Assembly (NCBI RefSeq): GCF_048771995.1
Contig: NC_133063.1
Span: forward strand, 27,112,810-27,176,809
DNA: 64,000 nucleotides
Direction of reading: 5' to 3'
Origin: Taeniopygia guttata
Taxonomy: Eukaryota; Chordata; Aves; Passeriformes; Estrildidae
A model generated the notes under the pieces. It made no database searches. It was not told the origin of the DNA and saw only the letters and a program-made list of their open reading frames with translations. A program made the translations under genes and the position numbers. Positions within the stretch are counted from its first letter, which is position 1; each line of letters begins with the position of its first letter. Shown in pieces: positions 1 to 9,061 of this stretch.

Positions 1-663
1 TCTACTTGGTGGATCCACTTGGCTCCAACATGCCCTGCACCGTGAACATTTTGTTTACTGTTTATGTTCTTATTTCAACATCCCTTTAGAATTGTATTTC
101 TAAGTTTAGAAGTACTGTTTACATTATCCTCCATAAAACAGTGAAGAAATAGCAAGTGAGATACAGGCCTTAGTTCTGTGAGTTTTTAACTTTACAGGAG
201 CTAGACACAGGGAAATATTAACTGTTTGCATGTCTGACTCAAGAGCTGGTGTAGAGATACTTGAAAAACAAACACTGTCAATTTGAGAATGCTGCCATTT
301 TAGGGGTTATTCAGATAATGAATGGTCAGTCAGCGTTCTTGGAATCAACTTGCAGAGTAAACAAATATTTAGCAAAAAAACCCTACAGCTGTGTGGTGCT
401 AGGAATCTGGTACTAGTGTGCAGTTTCTAGTACTACATCAACTCCCTGCTTTAGCATGAGGTTTTTAGCATGTCTCCTCAGAATGCTTCTTTTACTTTGA
501 CCTTGGACTGAAGAGTGGCTGGCCCAGTTAGTTTAAGTGACTGAAGTGCTGCTGACTTCAGCTCCTTGATGTACATCAATCATCCAGCTTTTGAAAGTAA
601 CTGTGTCTTGCATAGTTTGAAGCCTGGCAACAGGGGTTCTGGGAAGGAGAGGGGGAAATAGCT

Positions 664-672
664 TTATTTATT
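664..672 (+). promoter_or_regulatory. AU-rich element nonamer in the putative DCP2 3' UTR
   Basis: The sequence TTATTTATT matches the UUAUUUA(U/A)(U/A) nonamer that recruits AU-rich-element binding proteins and destabilises mRNA. It lies in the presumed sense orientation of the plus-strand 3' UTR. A single nonamer in AT-rich DNA can arise by chance. Confidence 0.35.
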
Positions 673-3014
673 GCACAATCAGAGTATTATTTTTTAACAA
701 TGTAAATTCTTTAGACCAAACATACATAAATTGTTTCTAATGAAATTTTGGGCCTAATCACTGTTCCAGGCTTCTGTGCTGTGTTTCAACCTTGCTGAAC
801 TAATTTGGTGATTTGAGAACAATACTTAGTAGGTGATTTTCTTTCACCTACCCGTGAAAGAGAACTGTTAGAGATGTAACAGTTCCTTTTAAAAACAAGG
901 CAGGCTTCGGGTCTGGCTACTTCTAAGGTACTTGCTCTCAGATTGTAATTTCAGATAAGAATACAGTTCATCCACCCTTTACTTAATGTGGTGATTTGCT
1001 TTTGCACTTAGTTATGGTGTGAAGACCAGACTCTACATTAAGAATCCAAACTCCAATATCCTGTGGTGCACGACAGCACTGCTGCTCCAGGGGTAACTGG
1101 CTGCCCAGTTGTGGGGTCAGTAGGCTGCTTAGTCCTCAGATACTTGGGGTTTTATACAAATTCTGAGCAACAGGTTTCTTTTCCAGAGGTAAAGCCAGGT
1201 GCCTTCGTGTTTGAAGTTAGGAGGTTATATTCTAAATGTGTTAGGAAGCTCATAGTTATTGAGAATTAGTAGAATAGTCTCTCTTGTTGATATTGATTTC
1301 TGTAAATTAACTGATTTTAAGTCTTGCACTGTAAATGTTAAATAATCTGGTGCTTATACACAACTTCATAATTTCAAATTGTTTTTGTTATTACAGTATT
1401 TCAGCTTTTGAAACAACCAAAATTATTTAAGATACAGTAAATTTATACAAATTAACTGAAGGTGCTTTTACAGTAAACTAGACTTAGAAACTCTTCCATA
1501 ATAGGTTTTTGTTCATATGCATTTATAGCAATAGTGTAGTCAAGAATGGAAGTAGGCTAAATGCTAGTATTTGCACTGTTCTTAATCCCGTATGTAAGCA
1601 CTGATAGATGCAGTAGTATTTGTGCTGTGTGTGCATTTCACTTTTTCATGTAGCTTGTGAACTTAAAAGGAAGTCAACATTAAACAATGACATTGGCCGT
1701 ATTCAAGATTGTACCAGAGGAACTATTCCAGATTGGTAGTAGTACAATAAAACAAAATACTTGGGGTTTGTCTTTCCATTGAAAATGTTAGGTTCAGCAA
1801 GACTTAACGTTTTGTACAGATTCAGCTTTACAGAAACCCCTATCTTTAAATTGTTCTCAGCTCTGGCTGCTTTTGGGAAGTCAAGTGTGTCTTCGAGTCC
1901 TCCTTCAATTCTTCCAGGAAAAAAAAAAAAAAAAGCTTCCTTTTAAGTAATTGTTAACATTTCAGAGTACAGAATGTTTAAATTTGGAAAGGTCTCTATG
2001 GATTTTACTGAAAACAGAGTATTTTGTAATTTCTAAGTGTTTATATTGTTGATCAGAAGAACTAGCTTCTTGTTTCCTGTATGGGTTCAGTGCCTTTAAG
2101 AAAATGATTACAGCTCATGGAGCATTAATCATTTTAAAATAAGGCATTCATAGCTTTTTAAGAAAACATCCTGCAAACACAGTTCTCTATGACACATTTC
2201 CAATGGTGAGAAGAACTTTGCAAATTTTTTAAGCATGTTTGATCAAAATTATTAAACTGTTGGGATGAAATTTGTATCTTACTGGTTGGGTACATACTTT
2301 TGTTATGCAGAAAATGTATGGAAAACCACATGATTAAGAGCTCTCAGCAAATACTTCTTACGCCAGTACTTGCAACAGAACTTTAGAGTGTCTGCATGGC
2401 ACTGCGCTATGTGGAAGTTTAACTTAACCCCTGAGGAGCAGTTCAGCTGGGTTAGCAAGGCACTTTCACCATTAAAAAGCAAAACAGACCCCCCAGAAGA
2501 AGGTGTGGGGTTGTTAATCCAGGCAGAATGTTTGATTGGTGTTCATGTTCCAGGACCTGGACTTGGGCATTGCTTCCAACCAATGACACTTTTCAGGGCA
2601 GCACTGCATGCCTCACAGAAAACAGGAGCCAGTGCTTTGTGATGTGGCTCAGGCATGAAGGGTTATGTCTTCCTCCTGTGTGTTAAAGCTCAAGAACTCG
2701 ACCTGTTTTCCTCTGTGTAAGTGGCGCATCGATGCTCACTTGAGTAGAAGGTTCGTACAGCTAAAGAGTTGAAACCATTACAGATCTTATACAACTTCCG
2801 TTATGTTCTTTGGAAGGAAGTTTGCATTAGTCAGCTCTTCAATTGTATTAAGTAGAATCTGTAACTACCTGTAACATCTGCTGTACTGATGACTGTGATT
2901 TTGTTTGTTATAAATTGATTCAAAACAGAAGCACACCGTTTAGGAGACTATGACTAAGTTAACATTTGCTTCTATATTGTTATTTTTTCCTTTGTAAAAT
3001 TAAATTACTTTATA

Positions 3015-3020
3015 AATAAA
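3015..3020 (+). terminator. Poly(A) signal of the plus-strand transcript
   Basis: A canonical AATAAA is followed about 40 bases later by a GT-rich stretch (about 3056-3085), the usual arrangement of a cleavage and polyadenylation site. Cleavage would fall near 3035-3045. A second plus-strand AATAAA at 3705-3710 could serve as a distal site. If it were used, the DCP2 and MCC transcripts would overlap tail to tail. Confidence 0.55.
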
Positions 3021-3040
3021 CATATTGAATACTGAAGTAT

Positions 3041-3634
3041 GACTATAAGGATTGCTGGTCATTGTGGAATGTGATGGCTCTGCTGCTGGCACAGGTTATT
3101 CTTTCACTGTAGAATGTTTACGTGTTGCCTTAAGCCAGCAGTGATTATATCTCCTCTGGCCAGGAGAGGAAGGATTCTTTTAAGTCAGCTGTAAAAGTGG
3201 ATGCCATTCAACACAATGGAAAAAAAATGTGCTAGACAAACTGGAGAAAGGAAGTGTGTGAACTTCAATCAGTGCTTTTAGAATATTTATGTAATACTGA
3301 GTATTATGTTTTCTTTTTGTTTTGGTCCATATAACTTGTTATTAAAAGAACTGGACACATGGTAACAGTTTCACATGCACCCTTCCATTTCTATAAAGTA
3401 TTCATTGAAGATGTAGAGGATACTGAGGTTCTTGACCACAGCTAAAACCTGTGGCCAGATCTGAGTTCTTAACAACTTTTCATGGCTCTGTTAAGTGAAC
3501 TTTACTGACAATGTCAAACCGTCTCCCTCAGTAACGCAGCATTGAGGTGAGGTATCTTTGTGCCAAGGTGTTTTTACGCAGTCCCATTCAACAGTAAGGT
3601 GACAAGCCATGGTGAAACAACTCCCAAGGCAAAG
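3041..3634. other. Intergenic spacer between convergent 3' ends
   Basis: About 600 bases separate the inferred plus-strand poly(A) site from the inferred MCC poly(A) site. I see no open reading frame, repeat or RNA gene in it. The borders depend on two poly(A) calls made by eye. Confidence 0.4.
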
Positions 3635-3649
3635 AAACAGCATTAGAAA

Positions 3650-3655
3650 TTTAAT
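3650..3655 (-). terminator. MCC: Candidate distal poly(A) signal of MCC
   Basis: On the minus strand this reads ATTAAA, the commonest variant signal, and is followed by a T/G-rich segment (about 3605-3640). The sequence just upstream in transcription is AT-rich and carries an AU-rich nonamer, as is typical of the end of a 3' UTR. Proximal alternatives exist at 4082-4087 and 4498-4503. Confidence 0.4.
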
Positions 3656-3700
3656 CAGAATATAAGAACATTTGTAATATAAGTATTATAAATGCCTCTG

Positions 3701-3709
3701 TATAAATAA
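3701..3709 (-). promoter_or_regulatory. AU-rich element nonamer in the MCC 3' UTR
   Basis: Read on the minus strand this is TTATTTATA, which fits the UUAUUUA(U/A)(U/A) decay element. It lies about 45 bases upstream of the candidate distal poly(A) signal, so only the long 3' UTR isoform would contain it. Confidence 0.3.
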
Positions 3710-4609
3710 ATGCAGTTTTTACAATTCTATATCAAATGAACACAAAACAGCTATTTTACAGCTTGGAAACTAAAAGGTAGCAACACATTTAAAGCTAATT
3801 CAGCAAGGTGAAAAGTTTCTAAAGTTACAATGCATGGTGCAGTATGCAGGAGGAGAAAACTAATTAAACTAGTAAAGCATGACATGAATGCAAACTTAGT
3901 CACATGTGTTTTGCAAAAGCTAACAGTACATTCAAGTTGGTGAAGATTTGTACATCATAGAGAAAAAAAAAGGATTTTTTCTGAGCACTCTGTGAAATAC
4001 AAAGGTTCAAAAAAAGTCCAATCATTAATTAGTGAATGGACTTAGGTTGACAAGAATCACCTCTTTTTCTTGCTTTGCAAATTTATTATTTCTGCAACAA
4101 GCGTTAAGAGAATTAAGTTGCTGTAACTCACGGTGCACTGCATGCTCAGGTAGTTCTGGTGTGCTGGTACTTCAGAGTTGCATAAAAGGAGTTTGAAGTT
4201 TTCATGGCATTTTTTGTGAGAGTTGGTGCCATTTTAATGGGGTACACTGGAGCTGAAGCTGATTATCACTAATGAACAGTTTTCACAGTAACATTAAACC
4301 TGTGACCACTTCCCAGTTGATCGTTCTGCTGTGCCAACAAATGATGCAGCAGCTGCTTGCTGAGGCAAATAAATCAACTGCTGGTCTGGCAAGCTACAGA
4401 TACTGCCAATGCTGGATGGTACCAGTGCTGCTTTTTCATCTACAACCCTTACAGGGGAAAAAAATGGGAGTGGTTTACATTTACTGATGATTTATAATTT
4501 ATTCTAATGCACTTCTAGAGCACAGTTGGCACAGAAGATTTGTGCTAAATGTAGAGAAATAATCAGGATATTGTCAGGTCTGGGAAAAACCTCTGTGTAA
4601 GAGTATCTG

Positions 4610-4845
4610 AATTTTTTTATGGAAGAAACTCTTCTGTGCTGAGGGTGCAGAAGCAACGTCTTCCCCTGGCCCAGGCTGCCCAGAGGAGTTGTAGCTGCCC
4701 CATCTCTGTAATGTCTTAAGGCCAGGTTGGATGGGGCTTGGAGCAACATGGTCCAGTGGAGTATGTCCCTGGCCCCCGAAAGGGATTGTAACAAGGTGAT
4801 TTTTTAGTGTCATTTCCAACCCAACCCATTCTGTAATCCTGTTAA
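4610..4845 (+). mobile_element. CR1 LINE, 3' end fragment
   Basis: The segment matches the avian CR1 3' consensus: a block containing CCCAGGCTGCCCAGAGGAG, then GGCCAGGTTGGATGGGGCTT, then a terminal block with TTTCCAACCCAACCCATTCT followed by a degenerate terminal repeat. Only the 3' part is present, as usual for 5'-truncated insertions. It lies in the plus orientation, antisense to MCC, inside the inferred MCC 3' UTR. Confidence 0.9.
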
Positions 4846-5805
4846 TCACAACAGGGAAAGAAATGAGCCTAAGAGGCAGCTCAGTGCATTACGGTTTCTG
4901 TCCTTTCCAGTGAAAGGTATTTCACACAGACATTCTGAGGTGACCTCAACTCACATGGGTTTTTCAGATGCTGAAAGACAAGAGTGTAACTGCATTTTTG
5001 CCACAGCACATGGTCGATACTTTCCTTTGTGATTCTTCAAAACAAGAGAGTGCTCAGCTGCTGATGGTAAACCCCAATGCTCCTGGGCGTGAGAAAATTG
5101 GGCCAAAAGGGGAAACACCTTAGAGAGCTGCTAAGCAAAACCACAGAGACAGAAGAAATCAATGTGCCTTCTCCCTCAAGAGACTCATTTGCAGTAATTT
5201 TTTGTGATATTATAAATTAAGAAGTGCAATTATTCTGAGAAATAGGGTTGATCAAAACCAGAACATCACTACGTAAAAATTTTGAAATCAGCATTGTTTT
5301 AATTTGCTGTTGCAATCAACCACATGGGATGCTGGCTTTGTGGATGATGTACTAGACTCCATGGACGTAGGAACGACTCGACTACTCTTAAGGACAGAAG
5401 ACAACAGCAGCTACAGTGGTAAGAGATGGAAAACCAACAGCTACACTTCCAGATGTAACAAAGACTTAACAATAATGCCATATTCTGAACACAAATTCCC
5501 ACAACTATGTTGTCTGACCTAGCCCAACAACAGGCAAAAAGAGTCCGCTAAAATATTTCCTTAGTACTAGTAATGGGAGGAATAAATGAGAAAAGTTATC
5601 ATAATTCTAAATATACTAGTAAAAAACTTGAGGTGCAACTCAGCATGTAAAGCAAAACCAATAAACATCTCCTGAAATCAGATTCACTGAAAATCAGCCT
5701 GGAAAACGCAAAGCAGAGGCATAACACAGCAGCAGGCTAACACAGTGAAGGGACTATAGCTTGGCTTTTTAAAACACACATGAAGCTTTTTAACGTACTC
5801 TGTCA

Positions 5806-5857
5806 AAAAGAAGAAAAGAAAAAAAAAAAAAGGAAAACAAAAAAGAAAAAAAAAAAG
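5806..5857 (+). repeat. A/G homopurine tract
   Basis: About 50 bases consist almost wholly of A with scattered G. In MCC transcript sense this is a U/C-rich pyrimidine run within the 3' UTR. It may be a slippage-prone simple repeat. Confidence 0.8.
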
Positions 5858-7047
5858 TTAATTCTGAATATAATAGGTGCTATGGCAGACTCCTGTATTT
5901 TGACCCCTACAGAAATCAACCTGATCCCCATGATTTGCTTACTATTCATTAACCTAACAAGACAAAATTTGCACTTCAGTTAGTTTGATAATACAGTAAT
6001 ACGTGATTTAAACAAGTGATTGTTAGCAGTAACAAAAACTAACCTAAGAAAGCTGTAAGACTTCACCATTCACATTCTGTTTGTGGCTGGATATCCATAC
6101 ATCTACACATCTATAATTTTGTGCCTATGTATTCAATATTAAACAGGTACATTACTTAAGTACCCTTTTTTGGTCAAAAAAAGTATAAAAAGACGACATT
6201 CCACCTCTTGATCAGAGTAAGCTGTAATAAGCACAACACATGTGACAAAAATGGCCCAGCTTCTTAAAGAAAACCTTGGATATAGTGTATATCACAAGAA
6301 AAACCAATTTTTTCTACAAAGTAGTTGCAAACACCATGCAATATAAATACCAGGAGGTCTTCTGTAATTTCTGACCCACACTTGGCACAGACCATCTGTG
6401 TGGCATGGTGAAACCCACAGCCTTTGGCCCTCTTACGCACTGTAAGAATTACACTTTTATTATAATTCTCAGAGATGCAACAATACTTTCTCGTTTTTTT
6501 CCCAGTCTTCCTACCTGACCTGCACTGTGAACAGCAGAACTGCAAGTAGGGCGCAAAGAAAAAGCCAGCCAGGCTGCCATGCCCACTCTGCAGCAGCTGC
6601 CTGTTGGTGGTGAATCCACAGCAGCAAGTCATGAGGGTACAGTATGGACTTGTGTCAGAGAGAGCTCAGGGACTGGGAAAACTTCCCCATGATCCCCTAA
6701 CTACCCAAATGAAAACCTCTTAACATGAATTATTCTGCTGTGTGACACTGTCACCCATGGGCCATTGATAAAATGGAAGAGAAGCTGTATGAATACAGAG
6801 ATAACAACACAGACAATGTACACAATTATAGCGTGATAATTCAGGCACTGCCATTTTACATTATGAAACAGTCCTTAAGGTTAACACTTTTATTATCCCC
6901 ATGATACCTCTCTGGGGTCCCAGAGAAGGAGCTTTTAAGTTTGTCAGCACTGACAGTCAGAGCTTTTAACATTTGAAACTACCTAAAAGTCAACCTCCAA
7001 AAGAAAGAAAGTTGTAATGGCACTAAGCATCCTTTAAAGAGATGCAC

Positions 7048-7228
7048 TTAAAGTGAAGTTTCATTGGTGTGTGGTCTGGAGTTCTCTTCTTCCAGTAAAG
7101 CTATTCTTTGTTTGAGCATTCTTACTTGGGTTTCATGTCTCTCCACCATGGCCATCATTTGTGATTCCAGTTTCTTCAGCTTATTTTGATGCTTTTTCTT
7201 CGCTTTTTCATAAGCTGCAACCAAGTTG
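7048..7228 (-). CDS. MCC: MCC last coding exon (exon 15 of those seen) with stop
   Basis: The acceptor TTTTTAACAG precedes the exon, which completes an AGC serine codon split with the previous exon. It encodes NLVAAYEKAKKKHQNKLKKL and continues as a basic coiled coil through VERHETQVRMLKQRIALLEE to the end, NETSL and TAA. The last four residues, ETSL, form a class I PDZ ligand (Thr at -2, Leu at 0). In mammalian MCC this tail binds Scribble and related PDZ proteins, and phosphorylation of the serine at -1 modulates binding. Window residues are about 709-768. No in-frame stop or frameshift is present, and the sequence is essentially identical to the mammalian tail as I recall it. Confidence 0.97.
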
Positions 7229-8235
7229 CTGTTAAAAACACAAGGCATACAAGGTAATTCTAACAGGCTTGTTTCAGACTAAGTGCTGCAAAAAATCTAC
7301 ACCAAAGTCCCATCTTCAGGGAACTTCAAAGGCTGGAAACTGATCCCCTTCCCAAAATTTACCAGTGCTTTAAAATGGATTGGATCCAAAACTTCCTGAT
7401 CCAAACCCAGATCATTGCTAATGTCTGTGTCTTTCCAGGGGGAAGCACACACCTTTTCCAGTAAACTAGTAAAGAAAACTAAACATGGTTCAAAGAGGCA
7501 GATGGAGGTTGCTGTTGATGACCTCTCATACCACTTCTATGAGTCAAGATACCACAGCATCAGATGTGATTTATAAAAACATTGCATGGCTGGAATCTGC
7601 TTAGAAATCAAGGACTGATTTTGCATTTTTCATTTTTAAGAAGTAAGATTTACATTCAGAGGATGGCATCTTGTGCTAACTTGCTAGCTGCTGAGTAGCT
7701 TCTGTGCCTCCACCTTGACTGGGTTGGAAAGCTTGAGATGGGCGATGCTTCTCACCACAAAGCTTTTAAATGCAATTTAAGGAAAATCACATTGTGAGTC
7801 AGAGGGCAGCTGCAGTCCACTATATCCAAATACAGTACAAGAAAAATGCCCTAATGAGCAACGGAACTTAGGTGATTATCCAAGACAGTTTATTAATGAA
7901 GAGGTTGGAGTTAAAAAAAGGGAGCAGTTAAAAAAAAAGTAACAGGTTCATAAATCTTTTGTTTGTTTGTTTTTTACAGTGATTGTGCAATCACTATTAC
8001 TAACTCAATTAAGATTAACCTATTTTCCTGCTTTCTGTTCTTTACTATGTAGTTGTCAGCGGCCTACATGGGAGGTTTATACCTCCCCTTTCTCTAACTA
8101 TAACCCTGGAGTTGACACGTGGATGGAACATGAGGGTCCCAAAACTTCTCATTAAGGTAAGTGGAATATCAGTGTTTTGCAAGAACACAGTGAAAATAAA
8201 CCAACAGTGCATTCATCTGCAGATAGACCCTTTAC
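7229..8235 (-). other. MCC intron between coding exons 14 and 15
   Basis: The borders are GT-AG (donor GTAAAG). I see no gene, recognised repeat or RNA in it. Confidence 0.9.
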
Positions 8236-8358
8236 CTGTTTGCCCTTTTAAGGTCATTAACAAATTCTGCAGACTGCTGATGTCTGATTTCACTGCTCTT
8301 TGTGAGTCTCTCCAAGGCACTCACTAACTCCTGCACTCTTGCTTTCAGTTTCTTCTCC
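8236..8358 (-). CDS. MCC: MCC coding exon 14
   Basis: The acceptor CTTCTGATCCAG and donor AACAG/GTAAAG flank 123 nt in phase 2 to phase 2. The exon completes the Arg codon begun in exon 13, then reads EKKLKARVQELVSALERLTK and SSEIRHQQSAEFVNDLKRAN. This is a coiled-coil segment with regular leucine spacing, window residues about 668-709. It leads directly into the basic C-terminal coil of the last exon. It appears almost invariant between bird and mammal, in contrast to the preceding exon. Confidence 0.96.
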
Positions 8359-9017
8359 CTGGATCAGAAGAAAAGGAGGTAGAAAACTATTTTCAAAACA
8401 GAAATAGTACTTCAGCTTGAAAGTGTATCAACAATTGTCCTGTGCTGAACTGACATGCTGCAAATATTTTCCTTACTATTACTAGGATAATACAAGAGGT
8501 AGTTATTACATTAAACTTTTCCAAAGATTGGTATTTATAACATTCACCATTTTAGAATTCAGGATCAGAGAAAGAGCAAACAAAAGAGTGAACTAACTTC
8601 TCTGGTATATCATGGTGCTGTATGCATTAAATCACACTAAGAAATAAGATATATATAGCGAATATAGTTACCAACTCTGAACCAAAAGCTAATTACAGAA
8701 GTGTAACAAAATGAGAATAAGGTATCTTATAACATTTTCACATTACAAGTCTCTCTATGAGGAAAAGAAAACTCAACACGATAGAAGTTATTGGCAGGAG
8801 CAAGCATTACAGCCAGGGGATTAAGCTGGATTTAAAAAGCATTTCCCAGGTAACCACATGGCATGAAGCAGGTGCTTCTTCCTGGGGAACTCCCTGCTCT
8901 AGAGCTGATGGCTGATGCCTGCTCAGCCCACTCCTACACACACATGGGACTGTTCCAGGAGTTTTTCTCTGTGACCCAAGCTCTGCACAGATAGCTCAGA
9001 GAAAAAAACATAAGATT

Positions 9018-9061
9018 TGGAAGGGGGGAAAAAAGAAAAAAAAAGAAAAAGAAAAAAAAAG
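9018..9061 (+). repeat. G/A homopurine tract
   Basis: The run begins with G6, followed by A-runs punctuated by single G. In MCC transcript sense it is a pyrimidine tract deep inside an intron. It is a simple repeat by inspection. Confidence 0.8.

Larger units (their letters stand above)
1..3040 (+). other. DCP2: 3' UTR of a plus-strand gene, probably DCP2 (mRNA decapping enzyme)
   Basis: This stretch has no convincing coding exon on either strand, is AT-rich, and ends in a well-formed poly(A) signal with a GT-rich downstream element. It therefore looks like the distal part of a long 3' UTR read on the plus strand. The name comes from synteny: in mammals DCP2, the catalytic subunit that removes the mRNA cap, lies tail-to-tail with MCC, and MCC follows here on the minus strand. 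No DCP2 coding residue is visible, so the gene name is inference. Short open frames inside it (for example 2370-2642) have no recognisable domain and are probably chance. An AU-rich nonamer sits at 664-672. Confidence 0.5.
3635..7047 (-). other. MCC: MCC 3' UTR
   Basis: This region follows the MCC stop codon on the minus strand. The distal end is inferred from an ATTAAA signal at 3650-3655 followed by T/G-rich sequence. Several upstream AATAAA matches on the same strand (4082-4087, 4498-4503, 6456-6461, 6889-6894) could give shorter isoforms. The UTR contains an antisense CR1 fragment at about 4610-4845, a pyrimidine-rich tract (in mRNA sense) at 5806-5857, and an AU-rich nonamer at 3701-3709. 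A 122-codon open frame at 6264-6632 on the same strand has two CxxC-like pairs but no family I recognise. The length of about 3.4 kb assumes the most distal signal is used. Confidence 0.55.

Noticed and set aside
2370..2642. 90-codon frame in the putative DCP2 3' UTR
   Set aside because: It has no recognisable domain, splice context or DCP2 similarity. It is likely chance.
4504..4849. Overlapping minus-strand frames of 90-96 codons
   Set aside because: They lie across the CR1 tail and read it in antisense. CR1 3' tails often give such spurious frames.
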